In this document: positions 33,701 through 42,300 of the stretch, piece after piece
Numbering within the stretch: position 1 is the first letter of the stretch
Layout: each line of letters starts with the position of its first letter
Assembly: GCA_026929865.2 (NCBI GenBank)
Contig: CM049403.1
Location: forward strand, 1,094,001 to 1,158,000
Direction of reading: 5' to 3'
Length of the DNA stretch: 64,000 nt
Origin: Hyperoplus lanceolatus
Taxonomy: Eukaryota > Chordata > Actinopteri > Uranoscopiformes > Ammodytidae
Program-made: the position numbers and the translations under genes
Notes under the pieces: generated by a model
What the model was told of the DNA's origin: nothing
Databases searched by the model: none
What the model saw: only the letters and a program-made list of their open reading frames with translations

Positions 33701-36103
33701 TCAATTCATTGTAGCCTATCATCCAGTATTCCAGGTATTCCTATTAAATGTGTTTTTGTTTGGACCACACACCTGACGTCTTTCCAGCGCACACACAACA
33801 GACGGGTAGCGGATGGTGAGTAGATATGAACTGATTTTGACAAAAAGTGTTCTGTATTCCAATAGCTTAGTGTGCCTTTAAATGCATTTTACATTAAGAA
33901 GTCACATATAGTTGAAAGATAAAAATGACATATCAGTGATTCTTGAGAAGTGTCTTCCAATATTAACTGCTGTTATGTTTAAAACTAAAAATATTAAAAA
34001 TTGTAGATGTTATCAGGGATTAAGAATAGAATGTCTGGAGCACAATTATCCCCTTAAATTTAAAGCGGCTACGAGTAACATTTAAATATCTTTTAAACAG
34101 CCTCATGTTTCCTCTGATAATCATAAATTACCTTTAACAGCAAACGAGACCATCAGTGCAAAGAAAGACGTTTTTATATAGTTTTTATTACTGCTTTTGG
34201 TCTGGTCGCACACCCAGTCCGATTTTCGGTTCGCTCGTGCAGGCTCTATGGTCACATATCCGTATTGGTCGCAGATTTCAGTGTGGAGCAGCAATGCTTT
34301 TCGAGAAGCCTATCCCTCCAGGTGAGGGAAGGGAAGCGGGAGCCTTGTTTGAGACAGTTATTTGTCGTCATAATGACTGATAATGGGGCTGAACCATCAA
34401 AGAAAAAAAAGAGAATGCAATGAAGAAAAGCTAAAAGGGAGAGTGATATAGGCTACGGGCGGGACGAGGGCGTTGCCAAGCAACTTGTATACAATTTCAC
34501 GAGAGCGAAACTAGACTGCAGTGTTTACTCCTAAATGAATGAGCGGTTGGTACTAACACAAAGTTTGCTTTGCTTCACCATCATCAGATAACCATTATCT
34601 GAAATAGTCATTATTTACATCAACAACACAAACACATTACCTCATCGTGATCCAGACTAACTGCCGTCTCTCGTGCATTCGCTTTCTGTGAGGACACGTA
34701 ATCTTTCAGCTCCGTGAGAGAGAGTAGTTAGGTGACACTGCTGCATCAACTCATTGCAATCAGGTGTGTGTAGCACTGACTGGCATTAGTTGATGCAGTG
34801 TCAAAACTACTCCCACGGAGCCGAAAAGAGTCCTCACACTTTCAACACACGGACATGCACTATATTGCGCCCTTCTCAGTTCACACTTGCACGCTTGGCA
34901 CGAGCTAGAAAACAGCTTTGCGACAGAGGGCGTCGTAAAAATGCTACCGCTTTTGTCCAAAGGGGACACCAACGTGACATGTTACTCGTAGTGGCTTTAA
35001 TTGTATCATTATTATGTCAAATATATGACACTTGTTATCTTCTCACGACGTCAAAAGAGAAGGTTTCAATCTTTCATATGCAATAAAACCTATTAAATAT
35101 GTACTTTAATGATTAAAAATAGCTTTTTACATCAAAAGCAACGCTAAATAATCTCTCATATCAATAAAAACTGTTTTTCTACAACAGATTCATGTTTCAT
35201 AAGGATTCTAAGTGGTGGGACCACTTTACTGCAAGTCAACACCGTCAGACATTTCATTATGTAAAATGTAATAAAATCAGGCGAAATAAGGGGCAGCTTT
35301 CACTTTGAAGGACCTCTTGTCAAATTCTATCTCTGCAGAGTACATTAGAGTCAGACAGGCTCTGATAACTGTTGTAGTTTTAGAATATTTTAATTTCCAA
35401 ATCTTGAAAGTCCTGTGTCACAACCATGATATGTCAACACCGACTTACAATTTCTAAAGAAGTTATTTGAAATTTTTTGAAAATTTTATTTTCCTAACAT
35501 CAACAGAAAAACCAAATGGCTACTAGATAAATTCCATTTGTTATGTTTGAGAAACGTTAAATATGTCAACACCGCCAGACGGTGGTGATGATGACGGTAA
35601 AAAAAAAAAAAAAGCTGGGAGGTTGTGTCAAAGCTTAGCTCAGTAGCTTAGTATATGTTGGATACAAACATGTAATTTAATTTGCATAAACATAGGGTTT
35701 GTATTTTTTCAACATTGCACCCTGTTTTGTCCCACTTCTCAAGAATCACTGATATATTTTCTCAACCTCACACTCCACACTGCACTCCATAGTCCACCGA
35801 CATGGGTCATCAGCTTCTGTTATTTTAATTTTTTTGGCAAAATGAGGTCTACTTTAAATGATAATAATAATCCAAAACTGTAGCCTAGCTCAGACTAAAT
35901 ACGAGATCTACAGTATTTACATTAAGAAAACAATGTCCCTATAAAAACGAACATATCCTAGAAAGAAATAGTTATTGCATTCTAATCATGTGGTAGAGAA
36001 AAGTCATTCAAACATGATTGCAGACACTGACCGTGGAGATGGGTGCGGTGTGGCAGAGCAGCAGAGCAGAGGCTAGCAGCAGACAGAGCAGTGGATGGAG
36101 CAT
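18548..36103 (-). CDS. ttr: Transthyretin, complete gene (4 coding exons)
   Basis: Four exons on the minus strand join in frame: 36103-36032, 32568-32429, 21082-20947 and 18655-18548, with GT/AG at every junction. The protein is 151 residues, the usual teleost length. About 19 residues of signal peptide ([13 protein letters not shown] core) precede a mature chain starting API. TTR is a secreted homotetramer that carries thyroid hormone in plasma. Landmarks are [13 protein letters not shown] (including the ligand-site Lys15 of human numbering), the Glu54 equivalent in ATGETHN, STPFHE and the last strand SYTTTAVV, where human Ser117 is Thr and Thr119 is kept. Exon 3 is 136 nt and exon 4 codes 35 residues, matching my recollection of human TTR. 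Introns of 3.5, 11.3 and 2.3 kb are filled with transposons. No stop or frameshift was seen, so the gene looks intact. It is tail to tail with b4galt6. Confidence 0.97.
18879..19068 (+). mobile_element. tRNA-derived SINE
   Basis: The A-box-like TAGCTCAGTTGGTAAGGCG and B-box GGGTTCGATTCCC are spaced as in a tRNA-derived promoter. The body then has GTTCTCTGCATGTCACTCCC and a tail AATAAAGCATAAAAATGCC plus A-runs. The same body phrase occurs in the SINE at 25774. The anticodon arm is not tRNA-like, so it is not a real tRNA. The flanking duplication is imperfect (AATATTTATC / AATATCTTTA). Confidence 0.75.
19678..20724. mobile_element. Putative TIR element, AGGGGC...GCCCCT
   Basis: The left end AGGGGCACTTTACACGGTGA and the inverted right end AGGGGCTGTTCATACGACAA share the first six bases and a loose pattern after. 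The interior has GTTTTC/GAAAAC-rich subtermini (19690-19745, 20545-20700). No clear target duplication and no ORF of transposase length. Moderate evidence only. Confidence 0.45.
20947..21082 (-). CDS. ttr: ttr exon 3
   Basis: 136 nt. The acceptor CTGCAG is followed by A, completing a Gly codon, then [14 protein letters not shown]. The donor GTAAGT follows GAAGTAGCTGAT. Encodes the EF-helix region ([19 protein letters not shown]). Confidence 0.97.
21177..21340. mobile_element. Truncated end of a Tc1-like element
   Basis: ACAGGTGCATCTCATAGTAT and the next 130 bp parallel the terminus of the foldback element at 49010 (CAGGTGAAACTC..., later TTACAGCTTAT). One end only, so a solo or truncated copy in ttr intron 2. 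Confidence 0.6.
21341..22154. other. ttr intron 2 sequence, no gene seen
   Basis: An AT-rich part to 21480, then a mixed stretch with a CTCTCGGGCGATGTC phrase resembling dispersed fish repeats. No ends, ORF or RNA gene could be supported. Confidence 0.35.
22155..22640. mobile_element. MITE with GTTAAAGGTG TIRs
   Basis: The left end GTTAAAGGTGCTGTAAGCGG and the inverted right end GTTAAAGGTGAAGTAAGCGG differ at two positions. 486 bp, non-coding. TTA at both extremes would fit a 3-bp Harbinger-type target, but this is not certain. Confidence 0.75.
22641..24330. repeat. Unclassified dispersed-repeat block
   Basis: Starts with CCCTTCAGACCCTGCGTCCA, with a partly inverted phrase ATGTCCATTGCATTGGACAT near 23000-23020, then a GC-rich part (23195-23290). 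It continues with phrases (CTATGGTCC...AGAGGC, TATAGAGCACC, GCGCCCCCTAGCGG) characteristic of a common fish repeat. It ends near a short palindrome ACGGCCCCTCAACACTTGAG at 24287. It hosts the MITE 23789-24014. The family was not identified. Confidence 0.4.
23789..24014. mobile_element. hAT-like MITE with 10-bp flanking repeat
   Basis: The ends TAGTCTCGCAAAGCCAGAC and GTCAAGCCAGACTA are inverted. TAGAGCACCC lies on both sides (23779-23788 and 24015-24024), so the 8-bp hAT duplication is included with two extra matching bases. Non-coding, 226 bp. Confidence 0.85.
24331..24691. other. ttr intron 2 sequence, no gene seen
   Basis: AT-rich with no supported feature on either strand. Confidence 0.35.
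25774..25929 (+). mobile_element. tRNA-derived SINE with perfect 16-bp TSD
   Basis: The A-box-like region TGGCACAGTGGTTAGAG, the B-box GGTTCGAATACGG, then GTTCTCTGCATGTCATTCCC as in the SINE at 18879. AGAAAGACACAATTAC occurs at 25758-25773 and again at 25930-25945, an exact duplication as made by LINE-mediated retroposition. Confidence 0.9.
26040..26900 (+). pseudogene. Degraded coding remnant with cysteine cluster
   Basis: Near 26745-26830 one frame reads CKMDCNN, stop, [19 protein letters not shown]. This Cys-rich layout resembles the C-terminal cysteine motif of a recurrent, uncharacterised fish transposon-linked protein. Several stops and shifts occur across the stretch. I cannot name the family with confidence; it may be the remains of a protein carried by the element 24692-27807. 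Confidence 0.3.
27903..28205 (+). repeat. 5' LTR of the gypsy element
   Basis: About 300 bp shared with 29697-29850 plus 30699-30848, with a handful of differences. A TATATA box-like stretch lies at 28035-28041. The boundary on the right is where the two copies diverge (after TTTGCTA). Confidence 0.65.
28267..28476. repeat. 60-bp palindrome arms plus third direct copy
   Basis: The arm 28267-28326 (containing CCACAAGGCTGTAGCCCATG) is inverted at 28369-28428. A third copy of the right-arm core follows directly at 28428-28476. The loop is an AG/CTAT simple run. Located just inside the 5' LTR. Confidence 0.8.
28488..29025 (+). pseudogene. gypsy Gag and protease remnant
   Basis: A frame with [21 protein letters not shown] and LATQSGWN, as in the capsid-region Gag of fish gypsy elements. 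It is followed in the same frame near 28960 by [11 protein letters not shown], the retropepsin active-site motif. The zinc knuckle and everything between are missing or short. The frame ends soon after the protease motif. Described as a broken retroelement gene. Confidence 0.7.
29101..29640 (+). pseudogene. gypsy integrase remnant (zinc finger plus tail)
   Basis: The frame contains [24 protein letters not shown] and CKICARNK, the HHCC integrase zinc-binding module. It then runs straight into [18 protein letters not shown] and [10 protein letters not shown] from the C-terminal region. The DDE catalytic core between them is deleted. Not functional. Confidence 0.75.
29851..30698. mobile_element. 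TIR element inside the gypsy 3' LTR
   Basis: The ends GGGGCCTATCCGAAAACT and the inverse ACTTTTCGGATAGGCCCC are nearly perfect inverted repeats; longer matching subtermini include CATAGGAAAGGAG on both sides. 848 bp, no transposase-length ORF. It separates the two parts of the LTR at CTCCA / TGTGCTCTG, proving it is younger than the LTR. Confidence 0.8.
30850..32343 (+). mobile_element. Tc1/mariner element copy 1, inactive
   Basis: TA at 30848-30849 and 32344-32345. The ends CACTCAACAAAAATATAAAC and the inverse ATATTTTTGTTGAG continue as inverted repeats of about 280 bp. Same family as 37525-39165. The transposase is broken (see next entry). It lies in ttr intron 2, with its right end 85 bp from exon 2. 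Confidence 0.9.
31148..32026 (+). pseudogene. Tc1-like transposase, deleted and with stops
   Basis: Compared with the open copy at 37823-38836, about 130 bp covering the end of the first DNA-binding domain are missing near 31230, which shifts the frame into a stop. A Glu codon is a stop near 31779 and an Arg codon is a stop near 31865. The catalytic FTDES and FQQDNARPH motifs are still readable. Not functional. Confidence 0.85.
32429..32568 (-). CDS. ttr: ttr exon 2
   Basis: 140 nt. The acceptor CTGCAG is followed by GAGAAACATGGAGAC. The donor GTATGT follows AATGG, splitting a Gly codon. Encodes [17 protein letters not shown] and WIDIAN, the A to C strands of the transthyretin fold. Confidence 0.97.
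32569..33930 (-). other. ttr intron 1, 3' part
   Basis: AT-rich, with a short (TAG)n-like run near 33228-33255. No coding signal or recognisable repeat end. Confidence 0.5.
34060..35000. mobile_element. MITE with TTAAAGC...GCTTTAA TIRs
   Basis: The left end TTAAAGCGGCTACGAGTAAC and the inverted right end TTAAAGCCACTACGAGTAAC differ at two positions. ATT on both sides may be a 3-bp duplication. Non-coding. It carries the palindrome at 34686-34840. Confidence 0.7.
34686..34840. repeat. Foldback of LTR-like sequence
   Basis: The left arm TGTGAGGACACGTAATCTTT... is inverted on the right as ...GTCCTCACA, with a CTCCGTG and a TGACACTG...TGCATCAACT match inside each arm. The left arm and loop also resemble the gypsy LTR start at 27903 (TGTGAGGA...CAATCAGGTGTGTG). 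Suggests an inverted duplication of LTR-derived DNA. Confidence 0.55.
35755..36031 (-). other. ttr intron 1, 5' part
   Basis: Unique-looking AT-rich sequence up to the exon 1 donor GTCAGT. No other feature. Confidence 0.6.
36032..36103 (-). CDS. ttr: ttr exon 1 (coding part, signal peptide)
   Basis: 24 codons from ATG (36103-36101) to ACG before the donor GTCAGT. Residues [20 protein letters not shown] form the signal peptide core. The ATG has CAGTCCACC upstream and is the first in this frame that gives a signal peptide. Confidence 0.92.
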
Positions 36104-36227
36104 GGTGGACTGATGCATAGACACACTGACACAAGCCACTGGTGTTCACATCTGACCTACTCAGTATCAGCTCTCTCATAACGGTCCCCCCCCCTCACCT
36201 CTCCCTCCTGCCCACTCTGTGGACCAT

Positions 36228-36252
36228 GTCAATACCTGAGTTATTGATTAAT
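36228..36252 (-). promoter_or_regulatory. Candidate HNF1 / FoxA sites of the ttr promoter
   Basis: GTTATTGATTAAT on the + strand (36240-36252) matches the HNF1 consensus GTTAATNATTAAC at 10 of 12 fixed positions. TATTGAC on the minus strand (36228-36234) fits a FoxA/HNF3 core. They lie about 125-150 bp upstream of the ATG. TTR promoters of mammals use HNF1, HNF3 and C/EBP for liver expression, so the position is sensible. Binding is inferred, not shown. Confidence 0.4.
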
Positions 36253-36415
36253 AAGGTTTATATGTAAGAGCCAGTCCTCTCACACAGCTAAAGAGTTGTT
36301 CCATCTAGCCTTTACATGCATTATACTAAATATTGTAACTTCAAGAAAATAACAACAAAATGTTTTAACAATTTCTTCAAGTATAAAACATTACTGAGTC
36401 CCAGGCCAAACAAAC

Positions 36416-37060
36416 AAGGTAGGATGGCCTAGAGGAAAGAGGGGTCCAGTAACCATGGTGTTGCTGGTTGGATCCCCTGGCACTGGACGAGAGGGTGTTA
36501 ATGGATTGGATTTATATAGCGCTTTTCAAGGCACTCAAAGCACTTTACAGGGTTCCAGGTTCCATTCATTTACACACAGTCATACTGGTGGTGGTAAACT
36601 ACGATAGTAGCCACAGCTGCCCTGGGGCAGACTGACAGAAGCGTGGCTGCCATTCCGCGCCATCGGCCCCTCCGTCCACCACCTCAAACACACAGCAATC
36701 ATATACATTCACACAAGGCACGGTGAAGGTGGGTGAAATGTCTTGCCCAAGGACACAACGACCATGACACAGGTGGCCGGGCGGGGATTGAACCGCCAAC
36801 CCTTGGATCATTGGCTGACCTGCTTAACCACCTGAGCCACAGTCGCCCCAATATTATATGTAGAACTAGTAGTGGCTGCTATTACATCTACGGTGCCCAC
36901 CATCTCTTGTGTTCTTGAGCAAGACACTTAACCCCAAACTGCTCTAGGGGCACTGTACTATGCTGACACTGCACTCTGACCCCCTCTGTAGAGTGGTAAC
37001 TTGAGAGGGGATCTGAGAAAAGAAAAATGTCAATGTGCCTCGTGTACAGTAACAGTTGAC
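36416..37060. mobile_element. Older SINE-like repeat, split by a SINE
   Basis: Left part 36416-36500 has GATGGCCTAGAGG and a B-box-like GGTTGGATCCCC. The right part 36860-37060 has GAGCAAGACACTTAACCCC and CTCTAGGGGCACTGTAC. The interruption is exactly the SINE at 36505-36849. Family not named. Confidence 0.45.
36505..36849 (-). mobile_element. tRNA-derived SINE (minus strand)
   Basis: On the minus strand it begins GGGGCGACTGTGGCTCAGG (A box), then GGGTTGGCGGTTCAATCCCC (B box) and AAGACATTTCACCC. It ends in a LINE-like tail with GCGCTATATAAATCC. Same head type as the SINE at 55409. Confidence 0.75.
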
Positions 37061-37259
37061 TAAATGAACTTAGAGACTAGTCATCTACAGGACACAGGTA
37101 TCCAGAGGTCTCATACTTTATGAATGCAGCAGTATGCATACAATGCATTGGTACATTTTTGACTGTTGGTGGAAAGTTATTTTCCCAAAAAATATGTGCA
37201 ACAAAGAAATTAGGGAACTGCTTATTTCAGAAAAAAAAATAGAAAATTAATATTTAGTA
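37061..37259. other. Intergenic sequence upstream of ttr
   Basis: AT-rich sequence with no coding or RNA signal, ending at the GGGGAGA element. Confidence 0.4.
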
Positions 37260-37524
37260 GGGGAGAGTGGGGTGAGATGTGCCACTTTTTATTCAAAGTG
37301 ACTTTAAAGTGAGGCCTTGACAGTAAAGTCTACAACTATAATATGTACATATATTTCAGGGTGTTGTGCATCCCTAGCAACAATAACTTTGGATCTGAAA
37401 TAAACTGTTTAAGAAATATAGCTTTCGGAAAAAAAGTTGTCTTGTGGCACAACTTGCCCCCGGTGTGGTGTAAGTTTTGCCTTTGGAGAGAATACCATGG
37501 GGTAAATTGTGCCATTGATATGTA

Positions 37525-39165
37525 CACTCAACAAAAACATAGACGCAACACTTTTGTTTTTGCTCCCATTTTTCATGAGATGGACTTAAAGATCTAAAAA
37601 TCATTCCAGATACACAATATTACCATTTCTCTCAAACATTGTTCACAAATCTGTCTAAATGTGTGATAGTGAGCACTTATGCTATGCTGAGATAATCCAC
37701 CCCACCTCACAGGTGTGCCACATCAAGATGCTGATCTGACATCATGATTAGTGCACAGGTGTGCCTTAGACTGTCCACAATAAAAGGCCACCCTGAAATG
37801 TGCAGTTTTGTCTCACAGCAAAATGCCACAGATGCCACAAGCATTGAGGGAGCGTGCAATTGGCATGCTGACAGCAGGAATGTCAACCAGATCTGTTGCT
37901 CGTGCATTGAATGTTCATTTCTCCACCATAAGCCGTCTCCAAAGGCGTTTCAGAGAATATGGCAGTACATCCAACCGGCCTCACAACCGCAGACCACGTG
38001 TAACCACACCAGCCCAGGACCTCCACATCCAGCAGGTTCACCTCCATGATCGTCTGAGACCAGCCACTGAGACAGCTGCTGAAACAATTGGTTTGCATAA
38101 CCAAACAATTTCTGCACAAACTGTCAGAAACCGTCTCAGGGAAGCTCAACTGCATGCTCGTCGTTCTCATCGGGGTCTTGACCTGACTCCAGCTCGTCGC
38201 CGTAACAGACTTGAGTGGGCAAATGCTCACATTCGATGGCGTCTGGCACGTTGGAGAGGTGTTCTCTTCACGGATGAATCTCGGTTTACATTGTTCAGGG
38301 CAGATGGCAGACAGCGTGTGTGGCGTTGTGTGGGTGAGCGCTTTGCTGATGTCAATGTTGTGGATCGTGTGGTTCATGTTGGTGGTGGGGTTATGGTATG
38401 GGCAGGCATCTGGTATGGACGAAGAACACAGGTGCATTTTATTGATGGCATTTTGAATGCACAGAGATACCGTGATGAGATCCTGAGGCCCATTGTTGTG
38501 CCATACATCCATGAACATCACCTCACGTTTCAGCAAGATAATGCATGGCCCCATGTTGCAAGGATCTGTACACAATTCTTGGAAGCTGAAAATGTCCCAG
38601 TTCTTGCATGGTCAGCATACTCACCGGACATGTCACCCATTGAGCATGTTTGGGATGTGCTTGACCGGCGTATACGACAGCGTGCACCACTTCCCACTAA
38701 TATCCAGCAACTTTGCACAGCCATTGAAGAGGAGTGGACCAACATTCCACAGGCCACAATTGACAATCTGATAAACTCTATGCGAAGAAGATGTGTTGCA
38801 CTGCATGAGGCAAATGGTGGTCACACCAGATACTGACTGGTTCTGAGTCTCCAGACCCCCAATAAAGCAAAAAAATGCACATTTCAGAGTGGCCTTTTAT
38901 TGTGGACAGTCTAAGGCACACCTGTGCACTAATCATGATGTCAGATCAGCATCTTGATGTGGCACACCTGTGAGGTGGGATGGATTATCTCAGCAAAGCA
39001 GAAGTGCTCACTATCACACATTTAGACAGATTTGTGAACAATGTTTGAGAGAAATGGAAATATTGTGTATCTGGAATGAATTTTAGATCTTTAAGTCCAT
39101 CTCATGAAAAATGGGAGCAAAAACAAAAGTGTTGCGTTTATATTTTTGTTGAGTGTATATATTAC
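37525..39165 (+). mobile_element. Tc1/mariner element copy 2, apparently complete
   Basis: TA at 37523-37524 and 39166-39167. Terminal inverted repeats of about 280 bp each (37525-37805 and 38873-39165) begin CACTCAACAAAAACATAGAC on the left and are nearly identical. One uninterrupted transposase gene lies between. The family is the same as the broken copy at 30850. Confidence 0.92.
37823..38836 (+). CDS. Tc1-like DD34E transposase, open reading frame
   Basis: 337 residues from ATG at 37823, a normal Tc1 transposase length. N-terminal helix-turn-helix [20 protein letters not shown], then a hook region (PHNRRPRV) and a second helix-turn-helix ending TVRNRLREAQL. Catalytic motifs follow: FTDESRFTLF (first Asp), FQQDNAWPH (second Asp) and [12 protein letters not shown] (Glu), with 34 residues between the second Asp and Glu, the DD34E pattern. 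It cuts and pastes its element at TA sites in the nucleus. An earlier TTG-led extension of five codons is ignored. The Trp in QQDNAWPH replaces the usual Arg seen in the sister copy, which may affect activity. Confidence 0.9.
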   Translation: MPQMPQALRERAIGMLTAGMSTRSVARALNVHFSTISRLQRRFREYGSTSNRPHNRRPRVTTPAQDLHIQQVHLHDRLRPATETAAETIGLHNQTISAQTVRNRLREAQLHARRSHRGLDLTPARRRNRLEWANAHIRWRLARWRGVLFTDESRFTLFRADGRQRVWRCVGERFADVNVVDRVVHVGGGVMVWAGIWYGRRTQVHFIDGILNAQRYRDEILRPIVVPYIHEHHLTFQQDNAWPHVARICTQFLEAENVPVLAWSAYSPDMSPIEHVWDVLDRRIRQRAPLPTNIQQLCTAIEEEWTNIPQATIDNLINSMRRRCVALHEANGGHTRY

Positions 39166-39172
39166 GGAGCCC

Positions 39173-39310
39173 CTAAAGGGACATGGAGGAAAAAAACATT
39201 TTTTTGGTTGAAAAAAAAAAAAAAAAAAAACATGGAGGAAAAAAATGTTTTGGTTGGAAAAAAAATAAATCAAACTCGAGATCTCGACTTCAAACTTGAG
39301 ATCTCGAGAA
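39173..39310 (+). repeat. Left TIR with subterminal palindromes
   Basis: Terminal 33 bp match the right end. The CATGGAGGAAAAAA...TTGGTTG unit is present twice here (39191 and 39231). It is followed by CTCGAGATCTCGA and GAGATCTCGAG palindromes, then two AACTTCCGGGTCAGA repeats (39312-39350). Confidence 0.8.
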
Positions 39311-39365
39311 CAAACTTCCGGGTCAGAATTTAACTTCCGGGTCAGAGGAAAAACTAAAAACAACA

Positions 39366-42300
39366 ATGGAGCGCACACACCCGTGGGGGAGATTTATCGA
39401 CGTCTATTTCGAGCTTGGCCTCAAATATTTGGACATTAAATCAGTACTTGCCAGTAGGCACGGCTTCCACATAAGTGAGAGACATCTGAAGAGGATACTG
39501 CGAGAAAGGGGACACTCTCGCCGCAAGGCGTACTCTGACCTGTCGGTCCTGGTTGATTTTATTAGCGACCAATTGCAGTACTCTGGACAGCTTCACGGGT
39601 ACCGATGGATGTACGCTAAATGCAGGGAGCATGGACTGCGTGTGAGGAAAGAGGATGTGCGGTTGGTGTTGAAAGAGCTCGATCCCAGAGGAGTGTCACG
39701 AAGGCTTTCCAGACGTCTCAGACGACGAAATTACTTTTCTAGAGGGCCGAACTTCATATGGCACATTGACTCTTATGATAAACTTAAGCCATATGGCATT
39801 TGTATCAATGGAAGTATCGATGGCTTCTCAAGGAAAATGATTTGGCTCAAGGCTTACACAACAAGTAGTGACCCAAAGTTGATTGGAGGGTATTATTTAG
39901 AAGCAGTGCAGCGTTTAGGGGGCTGTCCCAGAGTTGTGCGCGGCGATCTTGGAACCGAAAATGGCCACGTCAGAGACTTTCAGCGTTTCCTCGTCCCCAT
40001 TCAGCCAGACTGCACCATTGACAGTTACTTGGAGGGAGCCAGCACCGCCAATCAAAGGATTGAATATTGGTGGGGTTTTCTCCGTAGGGAGTGCGTGGAG
40101 TTCTGGTTAACGTTGTTTGCAGACCTTAGAGACAACGGTTTCTTTGATGGTGGGTTTCTGGATAAAGGTCTCCTTCAGTTCTGTTGCATGGGACTCATCC
40201 AGGTGAGTCAATTAATTATATACATGTGAATGTGTGAGTGAGATATGAGGGGTCCGATTAGAGGAAGAAGAGGAAAAGTAGAAAAGGGAGATAGAGTTGA
40301 CAGAGAGGGGCATGAAAGAAAGAGACAGAGGTTGGGGGCGGGGGGGGGGATGAGGGTGAATGCTACAATGTTGTGCTTGATTTCATTTGATAGGCTAATC
40401 GCACTAGTGGACAGGTTGCTAATGAACAGATGCTGTCTTTGAGACAAAGAGGAGTGATGCACAACACGGCTTAAAAGGTTAAAAATTGCGGCCAGATGCG
40501 GTTAAAGTGGTCTTAAGTTATTGAGTCCAACCGCCACTTTGGCTGGTGAAGGATATGTGCTAATGCGGCTATTCTAGCGTCTAATGAACTTCACCGACGT
40601 TAACAAACGGGAAGGACACGGCTCATTACATAAACTCAGTTAAATTACCTCATTTCCTGTGCACCTTCACATTAAAAGCATCACATTAGCCAAAAGTGAG
40701 TTGACTTTTATTTTGAAGCAGATAAGAACAGGAAGTTAGCGCTTCACAGTAGCCTATAAACACATTTTGAAATAAGCCATGGAAGAACTAATGTTAGGCT
40801 GAGGCAGGCAGGCAGGCAGGAAAACAGGACCCAAATGCAAGACGTAAAACAAAAAGAGATTTATTGTCCAAAAACTAACAAAAAAAAAGCCAACAGGCGA
40901 ACAACCAGGAGAAACAGAAAAAACAAAGAACAGGCACGGGACAGACTCACCAACAGGAACAATGATTGCACAGGGAACAAAGAAACACTGGGGGTTATAT
41001 ACACACACACAAGACAGGGTAGACAACGAGAGACAGGTGAAACACATTAGGGGCGGGAACAGCAATCAAACAGGAGGGAAACTTGACAGGACATGGGGAG
41101 GAACAAGACAGACATACCAAAATAAAACAGGAAACACAGGGGATCACCAAAACAAGACACAACAAAGACAGACCATGACAGTACCCCCCCCTAAAAGGTC
41201 GACTTCCAGGCGACCAAAAAAGAAAAAGTCAAACCCAAACAGGGTGGGTGGAGGGGAGCCAGGAAGAGGGAACAAAAAAAAAACATGGCCTGGGGCAGAG
41301 CACAGGGGTGACTGGCTGGACAGGGAACTGGAGTGGGGCAGAATGGAGGGGTTTCAGGCGGCCGACCTGGGGGGTAAGCAGGGACACGGTAGGGAGCTTC
41401 AGGCGGACGGCCTGGACGGTGAGGGCTCAGTCCCTCTGGAGGCCTGCAGCGACGAAGACGAGGAACCCCTTCTGGAGGACAGCAAGGGCGGAACCACTCA
41501 GGAGGCCGGTGGCGACAAAGATGAAGGCGAGGGAACCCTTCAGGAGGCCGGCGGCGAGGGCGACATCCCCCTTCTGGAGGCCGGCGGCGAGGTCGACATC
41601 CCCCTTCTGGAGGCCGGCGGCGAGGTCGACATCCCCCTTCTGGAGGCCGGCGGCGAGGGCGACATCCCCCTTCTGGAGGACAGCAAGGGCGGAACCACTC
41701 AGGAGGCCGGTGGCGAAAAAGATGAAGGCGAGGGAACCCTTCAGGAGGCCGGCGGCGAGGGCGACATCCCCCTTCTGGAGGCCGGCGGCGAGGTCGACAT
41801 CCCCCTTCTGGAGGCCGGCGGCGAGGTCGACATCCCCCTTCTGGAGGCCGGCGGCGAGGGCGACATCCCCCTTCTGGAGGACAGCAAGGGCGGAACCACT
41901 CAGGAGGCCGGTGGCGACGAAGATGAAGGCGAGGAACCCTTCAGGAGGCCGGCGGCGGGGGCGACATCCCCCTTCTGGAGGCCGGCGGCGAGGGCGACAT
42001 CCCCCTTCTGGAGGACAGCAAGGGCGGAACCACTCAGGAGGCCGGTGGCGACGAAGATGAAGGCGAGGGAACCCTTCAGGAGGCCGGCGGCGAGGGCGAC
42101 ATCCCCCTTCTGGAGGCCGGCGGCGAGGGCGACATCCCCCTTCTGGAGGCCGGCGGCGGGGGCGACATCCCCCTTCTGGAGGCCGGCGGCGGGGCGACAT
42201 CCCCCTTCTGGAGGCCGGCGGCAGGCAGGGGGCAGGGCCCCTCAGGCAGGGATAGGGGGCAGGGCCCCTCAGGCAGGGATAGGGGGCAGGGCCCCTCAGG

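Larger units (their letters stand above)
33931..35754. mobile_element. TA-flanked TIR element with nested insert
   Basis: The left end TATCAGTGATTCTTGAGAAG (33931) is inverted perfectly at 35733-35754. Subterminal phrases GTCAACACCGTCAGAC and GTCAACACCGCCAGAC recur at 35238 and 35564. Only non-coding sequence remains. It hosts the element 34060-35000. Confidence 0.75.

Noticed and set aside
37883..38575. 230-codon minus-strand ORF
   Set aside because: Antisense shadow of the Tc1 transposase; no motif.
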